Source of the DNA: Beijerinckia indica subsp. indica ATCC 9039
GTDB lineage: Bacteria > Pseudomonadota > Alphaproteobacteria > Rhizobiales > Beijerinckiaceae
Assembly: GCF_000019845.1 (NCBI RefSeq)
Contig: NC_010581.1
Span: 3,105,501 to 3,169,500 of the forward strand
Direction of reading: 5' to 3'
DNA: 64,000 bases
In this document: positions 44,545 to 53,978 of the stretch, piece by piece
Position numbering within the stretch: position 1 is the first letter of the stretch
Layout of the letters: each line of letters starts with the position of its first letter
Program-made: the position numbers and the translations under genes
Notes under the pieces: model-generated
Databases searched by the model: none
What the model was told of the DNA's origin: nothing
The model's input: only the letters and a program-made list of their open reading frames with translations

Positions 44545-46791
44545 ATGCGCCCTCTCAACGACAATTCTCTTCTTCAATCGGCGAGCCCGTTTCCTTCCAG
44601 CGACCATGCCACATTTGGCATTTCAGAAATTCTCGGGACTTTGCGCCGACGGTGGCAGTGGGTTGCAGTCGGAGGTCTGCTTGGGCTAACGCTGACGCTG
44701 TTCTATATAGGACTTACAACTCCACTTTATACAAGCACCGCTCGCATTCTCATCGATACGAGAATGAACCAGAACTTGCAAACGCAGAAGCTTGCCGAAG
44801 TAACCCCTGTTGATACATCGCTGGTGGATAGTCAAGTCCGCGTCCTTTCATCGGAAAGCATCGCTCTTCCGGTCATCAAGGCGATGAACTTAACTGAGGA
44901 TCCTGAATTCGGCGAGTCAACGATACAGGCTCTTATAGCCAACGTAAGGCGAATTCTCGGTTTGAAGGAAGACAGTACGGTCGACGCCAACACCATCATT
45001 GAACGAACTACTGTAGAAAATTTTCTTAAACGTCTTAATCCTAAGCGTGACGAACTGAGCTATATTATCGATGTCGGTTTTTCGTCAAAAGATCCAAACA
45101 AAGCGGCTAAAATAGCCAATGCCGTCGCCGAGACCTATTTGGCAGCTAATTTAGAGGCAAAGAATAAATCGACCAAAATGGCCAGTATATGGCTTCAAGA
45201 CCGCTTGATCGAGCTTAAGAGGCAAGCGACTGATGCTGACAAGGCATTACAACTTTATAAATCGGCCAACAATATTGTAGACACAGGCAGAGGCTTGTTA
45301 ACTCAGCAGCAATTATCAGATCTTAATACGCAATTGATTAGCGCCCGGACTGCGACTGCGGAAGCCAAAGCTCGGATAGACCGTATCCGGCAAATCAACA
45401 CTGATGGCATTCCTGATTCAACAGTTACAGACGCCCTGAACAATCCGGTCATTACTAGGCTTCGCGCACAATATCTCGACGCCTCTGAGCGGGCAGCCGA
45501 TCTCACTTCTCGGGTTGGCGAAAAGCACGTCTCGGTGACCAAGCTTCACGCACAAATGGACGAGTTGGTTAAATCGATCCGAAATGAGGAACGGCGAATT
45601 GCGGATGCTTATGCAAGCGATTATGAAATCGCCAAGGCAAGAGAGAAATCTCTCACCGATAGCATGGTCCGTTTAGTCGAGGAGGCCGGGGCAAGCAATC
45701 AAGCTCAGGTGACGATGCGTGATCTCGAAAGTTCGGCGGAAGCCTATCGCAATCTTTACGATAGTTTCCTGCAGAAATTTCAGGAGACAGTGCAGACACA
45801 AACTATCCCGGTCACTGACTCCCGTGTCATTACAAAGGCCACTCCTCCTTTACATAGTAGCGCCTCAAAAAGCCCATTGATCATTGCCGGTGGACTTGTG
45901 CTTGGGCTGCTCGGGGGAGCCGCCGGAGCCATAGCGAGAGAATTGAGCCTCGATGTGTTTAGAACACCCAAAGAAGTTGAACAAATCACTGGTGTACGTT
46001 GCCTAGGTATTTTGCCGACCGTGTCGTTGAATAGCACTCGGCGACCGGTGTTTCCCAATAGTCTTAAATCGCGATACACCGTTCGAAACAACGCAGAAAG
46101 CTTAGAGGAGTTTGTGCTCGACGCGCCTCACACGCGTTTCACAGAAACACTCCGAAATCTTAAAGTGTTTATCAATACCGAACAAGCTTCGCGCGAAGTC
46201 AAGGTCATCGGCGTGGTTTCTTCCGTTGCAAAAGAGGGCAAGACGATCGTTGCAGCTAATTTAGGAGCACTCGTTGCTGCATCGGGCGCTCGGACACTCC
46301 TGATCGATGGTGACTTCCATCACCGATCGCTAACCGCCAGGCTGACACCTAGCGCCCGTGTGGGGGTGATCGAAGCTCTTAACGATCCGTCTCGGCTTGC
46401 TTCCCTCGTCCATCATCGGCGGCGCTCGCATCTCGATATCCTACCATGCGTGGTCGAGAAACGCGTTTTGAATGCCGCTGAATTGCTCGGCTCGCCACAG
46501 ATGGCAAAGCTGTTGGTCGCCGCTCGCAAGGTCTACAAATATATTATTATTGAGCTTCCGCCCATAGCGTCAGTCGTAGATGCCAAAGTGATAGAGCGTC
46601 TGATCGACAGTTTTGTGTTTGTCGTCGAGTGGGGGCAGACCAAGAAAAGCCTTGTTCTGGAAGCCCTTTCTGACTCGCACACCATTCGCGGACGTCTCAC
46701 TGGCATTCTCCTCAACAAGGCCGACCCCGTAGCATTGCGGAGCCTCGAAGCCTACAAGGGCAATGCCTACACAACTTACTATGAAGGGTGA
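44545..46791 (+). CDS. Wzc/ExoP-like polysaccharide co-polymerase with ATPase domain
   Basis: The 748-residue inner-membrane protein has a Wzz domain (TM1 near 38-60, 'YTSTARILIDTRM'), a long periplasmic coiled-coil region to about 440, TM2 near 450-470 ('LIIAGGLVLGLLGGAAGAI'), and a cytoplasmic ATPase domain with Walker A 'SSVAKEGKTIVAANLG' (about 557-572), Walker A' 'LLIDGDFH', and a Walker B-like 'YIIIELPPI' where the usual Asp is Glu. The C-terminus has only a short Tyr cluster ('AYKGNAYTTYYEG'), a possible autophosphorylation tail. It controls chain length and export with Wzy. Start: ATG 44545 with AGGTAA upstream; ATG 44467 is an alternative. Confidence 0.85.
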   Translation: MRPLNDNSLLQSASPFPSSDHATFGISEILGTLRRRWQWVAVGGLLGLTLTLFYIGLTTPLYTSTARILIDTRMNQNLQTQKLAEVTPVDTSLVDSQVRVLSSESIALPVIKAMNLTEDPEFGESTIQALIANVRRILGLKEDSTVDANTIIERTTVENFLKRLNPKRDELSYIIDVGFSSKDPNKAAKIANAVAETYLAANLEAKNKSTKMASIWLQDRLIELKRQATDADKALQLYKSANNIVDTGRGLLTQQQLSDLNTQLISARTATAEAKARIDRIRQINTDGIPDSTVTDALNNPVITRLRAQYLDASERAADLTSRVGEKHVSVTKLHAQMDELVKSIRNEERRIADAYASDYEIAKAREKSLTDSMVRLVEEAGASNQAQVTMRDLESSAEAYRNLYDSFLQKFQETVQTQTIPVTDSRVITKATPPLHSSASKSPLIIAGGLVLGLLGGAAGAIARELSLDVFRTPKEVEQITGVRCLGILPTVSLNSTRRPVFPNSLKSRYTVRNNAESLEEFVLDAPHTRFTETLRNLKVFINTEQASREVKVIGVVSSVAKEGKTIVAANLGALVAASGARTLLIDGDFHHRSLTARLTPSARVGVIEALNDPSRLASLVHHRRRSHLDILPCVVEKRVLNAAELLGSPQMAKLLVAARKVYKYIIIELPPIASVVDAKVIERLIDSFVFVVEWGQTKKSLVLEALSDSHTIRGRLTGILLNKADPVALRSLEAYKGNAYTTYYEG

Positions 46792-46879
46792 CAGTGCCAG
46801 GCGATGACAGAGTATCGCAATCCATTTTTGGTTGATACATCAATTGAAGACCTTGTGTTGTCGATAAGAGGCGGATGTA

Positions 46880-47854
46880 ATGACACGTGGAAGCAATGAT
46901 AGTGAGTGTTATTATCCCCGAGCTCAAGCCAGCGGACTCGTGCCGACGATCTTTCATGAACGTTGGTGGCTTGATATTGAAACAAATGGGAACTTTGACG
47001 TCGTAGAATGCTTTGAAGATGGAAAGTTAGTGGGATGGCTGCCCTATTTTTTGAAGCGGAAATCCGGTTTCACATATAGTGTAAACCCAAAGATGACCCA
47101 TTTCATCGGGCCAGCCATAAACGAGGGCAACGGTAGTTCAGAAACACGGTTTTTAAGGAAACTACAGATCACCCGAGAACTCATCTCCAAGCTCCCTCCC
47201 GCCTCAGTTTACAAGTATAAATTGCATCGTGATGTGACAGATGTCGTGGCTTTTCAGGCTGAGCAGTTTTCAACAAATGTTCAGTTCACTTTTGAAGTTC
47301 CACCGCAAGTAACTGACGCATTATGGAATAATATGCGTCCTAAGAAGCGAAAGAAAATCCGCAAGGCGAGCGAAGAGCTTACTTCCTATGATATTGAAGA
47401 TCCTGAGTTATTTTGGAATTTTTACGAAAAGAACCTAAAATGGCGGGGACTTTACTGCTCCTATTATGATAAAATTTCGACCTGCAAGATCATCGAGGCC
47501 TGTCTGACGCGGAACTGCGGGCGCATTTACGCCGCAAAAGACAAACGAGGCTCGCTCGTCGCAGTCCTTTTTTGTATTTGGGACCAATTCTCTACGTATT
47601 ATTACATGACGTCTCGAACGGAAGATGCTCATGGTGGCGCCACGAGTCTGCTCGTATGGAATGCCATGCAAGATGCTGCTCAAAAAGGGTTGATCTTCGA
47701 TTTTGACGGGCTAACCAACGCAAAGAGTATTCTCTTTTATGCCGAGTTTGGTGGAACTCTGAGTCCGCGTTATGTCGTTACACGGTCAACATTGATCGGC
47801 GGAATAGCCTTGGGCTTAAAAACGGCGCTTGATGGCAAAAATTTCTTTTATTAA
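46880..47854 (+). CDS. FemAB/GNAT-like acyltransferase in EPS locus
   Basis: The 324-residue protein has an N-terminal GNAT-like half ('FHERWWLDIETNG', 'GWLPYFLKRK') and a C-terminal FemAB/BioF2-like half ('RPKKRKKIRKASEE', 'RIYAAKDKRGSLVAVLFCIWD', 'FDFDGLTNAKSILFYAEFGG'). Members of this superfamily transfer acyl or aminoacyl groups; in EPS loci they are thought to decorate sugars. ATG 46880 lies behind AGAGGCGGA. Substrate unknown. Codon use looks more AT-rich than in the flanking genes. Confidence 0.75.
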   Translation: MTRGSNDSECYYPRAQASGLVPTIFHERWWLDIETNGNFDVVECFEDGKLVGWLPYFLKRKSGFTYSVNPKMTHFIGPAINEGNGSSETRFLRKLQITRELISKLPPASVYKYKLHRDVTDVVAFQAEQFSTNVQFTFEVPPQVTDALWNNMRPKKRKKIRKASEELTSYDIEDPELFWNFYEKNLKWRGLYCSYYDKISTCKIIEACLTRNCGRIYAAKDKRGSLVAVLFCIWDQFSTYYYMTSRTEDAHGGATSLLVWNAMQDAAQKGLIFDFDGLTNAKSILFYAEFGGTLSPRYVVTRSTLIGGIALGLKTALDGKNFFY

Positions 47855-48043
47855 GTCATTTGCGCCCCCGATCGACATGTCGGAAAAAAGATATCCATTT
47901 ACGCATGCTATTTAGACAATTTTAAAGTGCTATCGTTGCTGCATTTTTCCTGTATGATGACGTTATGTTTTATTGAAATAAAATTCGCGTTTATTCGGAA
48001 AGCAAGGCGCAATTTTATAACGTCGCCATAAATTTTCGACAGA

Positions 48044-49297
48044 ATGAAGCACAAATACATGCTCCACATTCTCAACACGCTTCTGCGACTCGCGACCCTC
48101 AGTGGGAAAATGGGGCTGTCGCTTTACATGGGGCGCTATTTCAGCCTTGATGATATAGGCACCTATGGTCTCGTGTTCGGATCCGTGATGATCCTGACCA
48201 ATGTACTCGGATTTCGTTTAGATTATGTCGTTTCGCGTGAACTGGTGCGAACGACGCCGATTGAGGCGCTCGTTAAAATGCGCGACCAGACGATATTCTA
48301 TTTGGCAAACTATTTTGTCGGAGCGCTCATCATGATTGCCGTCGCGCAATCAGGTTTAGTCGGCATCGGCATGCTGCCGCTGTTTTTTATTTGCGCTCTG
48401 ACGATTACAGATAATTATTCCAACCTTACTTACGTTAACATGGTTTCTTTAGAGCGACCACTTTTAGCGAATGCACTCTATTTTATAGGCGGCGGGGGAT
48501 GGTGCTTTGTCGCTGCTGCGATCGGCTTGATTTGGCCCGAGTATCGTCATGTGGATACGGTGCTTACAGCATGGTTGTTAGGCTACATGCTTTTCTTTAC
48601 CGCCACCTTTTGGGCCTGGCGAAAAATGCCGTGGCGTGAATTGCGGGGCAAGCCGCTGAATTGGAAATGGATCCGAGCGGGAGTCACAAACTCCTATCTT
48701 ATCTGGCTTGGTACGCTTGGGATCATGGCAGGGTCCTATTCCGACCGTTTCGTCCTGGCGCATTTTCTGGGCCTGGAGGCCGTCGGCATTGCGACCTTCT
48801 ATTTCTCCTTCACCAACGCCATTCTGACTTTGGTGCAAACGGGAGTTCTCTCTTTCGTCTATCCACGCCTTATCGTCCATTACCGAGAGGGAAATCAGAC
48901 AGGATTCGGTCACGAGATGCGACACGCGAGCCGCCATGTGGCTCTCTTTGCCGGCGTCATCGCCATCGGCATCAGTATAGCCGTGCCTTTGTTGGGGTAC
49001 TCTCTTCAACGGCCCGAGTTCGTCGAATACGCGCCTGTTTTATGGTTGATGGCGGCGGGAGCCTGGATCCGGTGCTCCGCTGAAGCTCTGTACCAAGGTT
49101 TGTTCGCACGGCATCAGGATTGCGCCATATGGCTCGGTAACCTGCTCTATGTGGTCCCAGTGATCGTTTGCAGTGTTGTACTGGTGCCCATGGTCGGCTT
49201 GATCGGCGTGGGATATAGCGCGGTCATATCGAGCCTGTTTCTCTTGCTATGGCGTAAATACCAATTGTCGCGCCCCCACGCGCTGCTGGAGACCTGA
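48044..49297 (+). CDS. Wzx-like polysaccharide flippase
   Basis: The 417-residue protein has 10-12 membrane helices with charged loops and the MATE/PST family pattern ('GKMGLSLYMGRYFSLDDIG', 'YSDRFVLAHFLGLEAVGI', 'FVYPRLIVHYRE'). It would translocate lipid-linked repeat units to the periplasm for Wzy. It follows the acyltransferase after 190 bases and is the last EPS gene; the next gene belongs to the catabolic island. Confidence 0.85.
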   Translation: MKHKYMLHILNTLLRLATLSGKMGLSLYMGRYFSLDDIGTYGLVFGSVMILTNVLGFRLDYVVSRELVRTTPIEALVKMRDQTIFYLANYFVGALIMIAVAQSGLVGIGMLPLFFICALTITDNYSNLTYVNMVSLERPLLANALYFIGGGGWCFVAAAIGLIWPEYRHVDTVLTAWLLGYMLFFTATFWAWRKMPWRELRGKPLNWKWIRAGVTNSYLIWLGTLGIMAGSYSDRFVLAHFLGLEAVGIATFYFSFTNAILTLVQTGVLSFVYPRLIVHYREGNQTGFGHEMRHASRHVALFAGVIAIGISIAVPLLGYSLQRPEFVEYAPVLWLMAAGAWIRCSAEALYQGLFARHQDCAIWLGNLLYVVPVIVCSVVLVPMVGLIGVGYSAVISSLFLLLWRKYQLSRPHALLET

Positions 49298-49877
49298 GAG
49301 GAATAATCTCTCGGGGGCCGGTGCCGCGCATGGTGAAGAGGGCGCGCCCAGCAATCGAAGCCATCGTCGAAGCGTTCGAATTTTCGGACAGCGCCCGTTC
49401 CAGCCTGAAAGTATTTGCCTGAATCTGGCGCCAACCTTTCGCCCTGTGGCATGAAGCGTGAAATGTCGGCGCGGTCAGACAAGGATGGCTGTCTGAATTC
49501 GCCCTGCGCATTTACCTTTTTCTCGCCCCTCTCTATCACGGCAACCCGGCAACCGTCACTTGTTGGGGCTTTAATCAACGGGTCCTGAATCAACAATATA
49601 AGTGTTGCAACGCTTATTGCAATAATTATACTGTTGCAACATAAGGTGCTCGAAAGAACCAGCCATCTGCTCAGCGACCAAACGCCTGCAGAGCACATCC
49701 TCACGATAGCCTCAGCGTCTTACAGGTCTGCGACTGCGTCCTGGTCGTAAGCCTGCGCGAGGATCTTCGAGGCCCACAGGGAGGACACTGGGATCGAGGA
49801 AGTCGATGATCACGCGAGTGACATCTGGACCCGGATCACCGCTTACACCTACCCCAAACAACAAGGAGACGGCAGAC
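49298..49877. other. Intergenic region before the moc-like island
   Basis: About 580 bases between the flippase and dehydrogenase genes. No gene is convincing: the 185-codon minus-strand frame has no family features. It contains the palindrome cluster at 49603-49641. Confidence 0.5.
49603..49641. promoter_or_regulatory. Cluster of three TTGCAA-centred palindromes
   Basis: TGTTGCAACG (49603), TTATTGCAATAA (49614-49625, perfect 12-bp palindrome) and TGTTGCAACA (49632-49641) sit at 12- and 17-base centre spacing. They lie about 240 bases ahead of the dehydrogenase start. The TTATTGC/GCAATAA word recurs in the promoter of the LacI-type regulator, so these are probable operators of that regulator. 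Confidence 0.55.
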
Positions 49878-51059
49878 ATGGGTCTCACCGGAACACAAAC
49901 ATATCCTCGGGCCGCGCGGAGACTGCGGCTCGGGATCGTCGGCGGAGGACAGGGAGCACTCGTCGGCCAGTGGCACTGGGCCGGCGCACGGCTCTCGAAT
50001 CGCTGGGACGTGATCGCGGGTGCTCTCTCGTCCGATCCAGAGCGGGCGCGGGCCTCGGGACGCGAGTGGATGCTGGCCGAGGACCGGGTCTATGCCGACT
50101 ATCGTGAGATGGCGAAGGCTGAGGCGGCGCGCCCGGATGGGATCGAGGCCGTGGCGATCTGTACACCGAACTGGACCCATCGGCCGATCGCCGAGGCCTT
50201 CATGGACGCTGGCATCGACATCATTTGTGACAAGCCCATGGCGATGACCCCCGAGGATTGCGACGCGCTCGCCGCAAAGCAGAAGGAGAGCGGCGTCGTC
50301 TTCGCTGTCACCCACCCCTATCCCTATCATCCAATGGCGCGTCAGGCGCGGGAGATGGTGGTGGCCGGAGCGCTCGGCGAGATCCGCCAGGCGCTCGTCG
50401 AATATGCCCAGGATTGGGCCACCGAGCAGGAAGACCAGGATTCACGCTCGCTCGCCTGGCGGCGCGATCCGGCCAAGGTCGGCCGGGCCTCAGCCACCGG
50501 AGATATCGGCACGCACGCGTTCAACTTGATCGAGTTCGTGACTGGCCTCCATGTCAGCCGGCTTCGCGCTGACTTCCATGTCTGCGGCGCGCCAAAGGCG
50601 ATGGAGGATACAGCCTTCATGAAGCTCGCCTTCGAGAATGGCGCACCGGGGGCGCTCTGGATCACCCAGGCCGCGCCCGGCAATTATTGCGCTCTGCGCT
50701 TCCGAGTCTACGGCACCAAAGCTGGACTGGAATGGGACCAGGAATATCCAGAGCAGCTTCGCTTCCGCCCCTTGAACCAGCCCGAGCAGGTGATCATCCG
50801 CGGTCATGGGGCTGGCGTCCTGCCCGCAGCCGAGCGGATGATTCTGCTGCCACGCGGTCACGGCGAGTCGCTCTCGGACGCCTGGGGTCATCTCTACATC
50901 GAGATCGCGATCGCCGTGGAAGCCCGCCGCACGGGTCAGCCGGTGCCGGAAGGGCTGTTGGCACTGCCTGGCATTGCTGAGGGCACCCGGGGCGTGCAGT
51001 TCATCCATGCGGCCGCGGACAGCAACGAGGCAGGCGGAACTTGGCAGGAATTGCCATAA
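49878..51059 (+). CDS. Gfo/Idh/MocA-family dehydrogenase
   Basis: The 393-residue NAD(P)-dependent enzyme has the Rossmann motif 'LGIVGGGQGALVG', the 'ICDKPMAMTPEDCDALAAK' nicotinamide-site lysine motif, and 'GDIGTHAFNLIEFVTG' with the catalytic His. Family members oxidise inositols, inosamines and sugars; MocA of rhizopine catabolism is the namesake. ATG 49878 has AAGGAGA upstream and fits the family start better than ATG 49806. It is the first gene of a catabolic island that also holds MocB-, MocC-, MocD- and MocE-like proteins. The exact substrate is unknown. Confidence 0.88.
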   Translation: MGLTGTQTYPRAARRLRLGIVGGGQGALVGQWHWAGARLSNRWDVIAGALSSDPERARASGREWMLAEDRVYADYREMAKAEAARPDGIEAVAICTPNWTHRPIAEAFMDAGIDIICDKPMAMTPEDCDALAAKQKESGVVFAVTHPYPYHPMARQAREMVVAGALGEIRQALVEYAQDWATEQEDQDSRSLAWRRDPAKVGRASATGDIGTHAFNLIEFVTGLHVSRLRADFHVCGAPKAMEDTAFMKLAFENGAPGALWITQAAPGNYCALRFRVYGTKAGLEWDQEYPEQLRFRPLNQPEQVIIRGHGAGVLPAAERMILLPRGHGESLSDAWGHLYIEIAIAVEARRTGQPVPEGLLALPGIAEGTRGVQFIHAAADSNEAGGTWQELP

Positions 51060-51139
51060 GGAGGCTTCGCTTCACGATCGAGGCGCGACTTGTCACGCGC
51101 CTCGGTTGGCGGCTCGATGCTTCGCGAAAACCGGTTCGG

Positions 51140-52150
51140 TCAAATGTTCTCCACAACATGCATCGTGATCGGATAAAGGTTCCTGCGCGCCGGCTCGCTT
51201 TCGGGGCGGGACCCTGTCATCCAGCCGATGAGGTCGTGGGCGATCTGGTCGATGGGCGTGCCCAACACCACATCGAGGACTCCGCTCTCGAGCCCCGCAC
51301 GCGTCTCGATGGTCAGTTCGTTCGAAATGGTAATAGCCCTCCCCGGCTCCGCTTGCTCCCGCAAGGCAGCTATGGCGCCCGAGAAGCCGGAACAAGCGAT
51401 ATAGATACCGGCGAGATCAGGCCTTCGGCCGAGTAAATCGAGGACACCCTCCTTGGCCATGTGAGCATCCTCCAGGCTGACGATGGGCGGCAGGACCTCA
51501 AAGTCCGGCGCCGATTGCCGGAAAAATTCGGCGAACGCGATCTCCGTCTCCTCGTGCCCGAGATAGCGATGACTGCCCACCATGACCACCACCGGCCCAG
51601 GTCGACGCGCCAGCCGGGCGATGCTCCAGGCGGCAAGCCGGCCGGCCTTGCGATGATCGACCCCGAAAAAGGCGGTCCGCGCCTGGGTGCCGAGATCGGA
51701 CAGCAGCGTGAAGACCGGCATCCGCGTGGCTAGAGCCTCAACCGTCGCGCTAATGCGAGGATGATCGGCGGCGACCACAGCGATCACATCGCAGCCCTCG
51801 GCAAGGTCAGTGATGCGATCGGATACTGTGGCGGGAGCAAGGTCCGGACAAAACTCGATTCTCATCCGGGCCCTCCCGCTACGCGCGGCCTGGGTGAGAA
51901 GGCCAGCAAATCCCTGATAGAAGGGCTCGCTGCGCCGTTGCAGCAGAACACCAAGCCTCTTCGGCGGCCGGGTCTCCTCCATCCGCCGGCGCAGGAGGCT
52001 GGTATTGTGGTATCCAAGCGCTTCTGCTGCGGCGAGAACCTTCTGCATGGTCTCGTCCCGAACCGGCGCCCGTCGGTTGAGCACCCGATCCACTGTGGCG
52101 ATCCCGACGCCCGCTCGTTCTGCGACATCGGCAATGCGCAGCCTTCCCAT
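51140..52150 (-). CDS. LacI-family transcriptional regulator
   Basis: The 336-residue regulator has an N-terminal helix-turn-helix 'RIADVAERAGVGIATVDRVL', a hinge region near residues 50-60, and a periplasmic-binding-like effector domain to the end. ATG 52150 (MGRLRIADV) has GGGAGG upstream and is preferred to the longer frame. It is convergent with the dehydrogenase gene and divergent from the desaturase gene, whose shared promoter region carries palindromes. It probably represses the moc-like genes and is released by a pathway metabolite. Confidence 0.92.
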   Translation of the reverse strand: MGRLRIADVAERAGVGIATVDRVLNRRAPVRDETMQKVLAAAEALGYHNTSLLRRRMEETRPPKRLGVLLQRRSEPFYQGFAGLLTQAARSGRARMRIEFCPDLAPATVSDRITDLAEGCDVIAVVAADHPRISATVEALATRMPVFTLLSDLGTQARTAFFGVDHRKAGRLAAWSIARLARRPGPVVVMVGSHRYLGHEETEIAFAEFFRQSAPDFEVLPPIVSLEDAHMAKEGVLDLLGRRPDLAGIYIACSGFSGAIAALREQAEPGRAITISNELTIETRAGLESGVLDVVLGTPIDQIAHDLIGWMTGSRPESEPARRNLYPITMHVVENI

Positions 52151-52205
52151 GGACGGCCTCCCTGATAGTTCTTGCATCACCGCCTACGAAGGACGGTGAG
52201 TGTTT

Positions 52206-52278
52206 TGATAGAAACTATCATGGCGTTATTGCCTGCAATAAATCAATCGCCTTATGATGATGGCGCAATAAAAATTGC
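52206..52278. promoter_or_regulatory. Palindromes in the regulator/desaturase divergent promoter
   Basis: Three inverted repeats: TGATAG-AAA-CTATCA (52206-52220), TTATTGC-CT-GCAATAA (52226-52241, perfect 7-bp arms), and GCAAT-AAAA-ATTGC (52265-52278). They lie between the regulator start (minus) and the desaturase start (plus). The TTATTGC/GCAATAA arms match the site at 49614-49625, pointing to one repressor. Confidence 0.6.
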
Positions 52279-52461
52279 CGCTAAGCGGCGGTGAACCCGC
52301 AGCAGGGATGGAGGAAAAAAAACCCGCCAGGACAGAGCCCTGTCGCGAGAAGCAACTCACTCTCATTCAAACACTAAAGCATAACTCCAATTTCTCAGTC
52401 ACCGGCAGCTTGACTCTGCCGGGCGCGAGATTGTGTGCCACGATTTCTTCGAGAGAGACAC

Positions 52462-53553
52462 ATGGTGGACAACAATGGCAGAATCTGCCGAGACTACAGC
52501 CTGATCGGCCGTGATACACATCTCGCTGAGGCGGACGGGCTCGCCAATGCCGATTGGTACCTCTGCGCCATTCCCCGCACCGAGCTGAAAAAACTGCTGA
52601 AGCGCAGCGACGGACCAGCGATCCGTGACACATTGATCTGGATTAGCGCGCTCGTCGTGACCGGCTTTGGGGGTGCCTGGTTCTGGGGCAGTTGGGCCTG
52701 CATCCCCTTCTTCATTGTCTATGGCGTCCTTTACGGTTCCGCCTCGGATTCACGCTGGCACGAATGCGGTCATGGAACCGCATTCAAGACACGTTGGCTG
52801 AATGATGCCGTTTATCATATCGCATGCTTCATGATCCTGCGCGAACCGACTATCTGGAGGTGGAGCCATGCGCGCCATCACACCGATACGATCATCGTAG
52901 GCCGCGATCCGGAGATCGTTGCCCACCGCCCTCCCGATATTTTCAGCATGATTCTGAATCTCTTCGCAATCAAGTCGACATTTCACGCATTCGGAAAACT
53001 GTTTTTGCATGCCTCAGGCAAGCTCGATGCTGAAGAGGCGACCTTTGTACCCGAGATGGAACGTACAAAGGTCTACTGGATCGCGCGGCTCTATCTTCTG
53101 CTCTTTGCCGGCATCGTTGTTGGAAGCATCGCTTTGGGTTCGATCCTGCCGGCGATGCTGATTGGCCTGCCGACACTCTACGGCGCTTGGCTCGCCCAGA
53201 TTTTCGGGCTGACGCAACATGCCGGTCTTGGGGAAAACGTGCTCGATCACCGGCAGAACTCCAGGACCGTGATGATGAATCCCGTATTTCGGTTCCTTTA
53301 CTGGAACATGAACTATCACGTCGAGCACCATATGTTTCCCATGGTGCCCTATCATGCGCTGCCGAAACTCCACGAGGCCATAAAAGCTGACTGTCCCGCG
53401 CCCTATCCAAGCCTTCTAGCCGCCTATCGAGAGATCATTCCCACCCTCCTCAGGCAGTGCCGGGATCCAGACTATTTCGTGCAGCGCGGTTTGCCCGATC
53501 ACATGGTGAGGAAGTCGAGCACCGAAGGCTTGCATCTGACTCTCGCCGAATAG
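52462..53553 (+). CDS. MocD-like membrane di-iron oxygenase (fatty acid desaturase family)
   Basis: The 363-residue integral-membrane protein has the three His boxes HECGHG (100-105), HARHH (136-140) and HVEHH (about 286-290), which bind two irons, plus four or more membrane helices. The desaturase-superfamily branch includes MocD, proposed to act in rhizopine demethylation. It is followed by a Rieske ferredoxin gene, the likely electron donor, as in mocDE. ATG 52462 lies behind GAGAGA. Oxygenase reaction and substrate are inferred. Confidence 0.85.
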   Translation: MVDNNGRICRDYSLIGRDTHLAEADGLANADWYLCAIPRTELKKLLKRSDGPAIRDTLIWISALVVTGFGGAWFWGSWACIPFFIVYGVLYGSASDSRWHECGHGTAFKTRWLNDAVYHIACFMILREPTIWRWSHARHHTDTIIVGRDPEIVAHRPPDIFSMILNLFAIKSTFHAFGKLFLHASGKLDAEEATFVPEMERTKVYWIARLYLLLFAGIVVGSIALGSILPAMLIGLPTLYGAWLAQIFGLTQHAGLGENVLDHRQNSRTVMMNPVFRFLYWNMNYHVEHHMFPMVPYHALPKLHEAIKADCPAPYPSLLAAYREIIPTLLRQCRDPDYFVQRGLPDHMVRKSSTEGLHLTLAE

Positions 53554-53645
53554 CCGCGCTGGCGGCAATATCGCCCCCTGCCCCACATCCTAGACCTAGA
53601 CCATCCCCGATTTTGTGACGTGCATCGCCGTCTGAGAGGAACGCC

Positions 53646-53975
53646 ATGACCATCACCAGCACGCCTGTGTGGATCCCCGCCTGCGCGGTGGATGATATCG
53701 AAGAAGAAGACGTAATCCGCTTCGATCATGAAAATCGGACTTTCGTCATCTACCGAACCAAAAAGGATGAGTATTTCGCCACGGATGGCATGTGTACGCA
53801 TGAACATGTCCACCTCGCGGATGGTCTGCTGATGGGCTACATCATCGAGTGCCCCAAGCATAATGGTCGCTTCGACTGTCGGACGGGCCAAGCGAAAGGC
53901 GCGCCGGTTTCTGTCAACCTGCGGACCTATCCGGTCAAGGTGGAAGACGGCCGGGTCCTGATCCAGGTGGACTGA
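53646..53975 (+). CDS. MocE-like Rieske [2Fe-2S] ferredoxin
   Basis: The 109-residue protein has the Rieske pair C-x-H (Cys50, His52 in 'GMCTHEH') and C-x2-H (Cys69, His72 in 'ECPKHNGRFDC'), typical of oxygenase-linked ferredoxins and MocE. It would carry electrons from a reductase to the membrane oxygenase encoded just upstream. AGAGGAACGCC precedes the ATG. The reductase gene expected next is reduced to a remnant. Confidence 0.92.
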   Translation: MTITSTPVWIPACAVDDIEEEDVIRFDHENRTFVIYRTKKDEYFATDGMCTHEHVHLADGLLMGYIIECPKHNGRFDCRTGQAKGAPVSVNLRTYPVKVEDGRVLIQVD

Positions 53976-53978
53976 CAC

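Noticed and set aside
49147..49704. 185-codon minus-strand frame between the flippase and dehydrogenase genes
   Set aside because: It overlaps the end of the flippase gene and the palindrome cluster, and has no family features.
50020..50980. Several frames overlapping the MocA-like dehydrogenase
   Set aside because: They are shadows caused by high GC; the frame from 49878 has the Rossmann and catalytic motifs.
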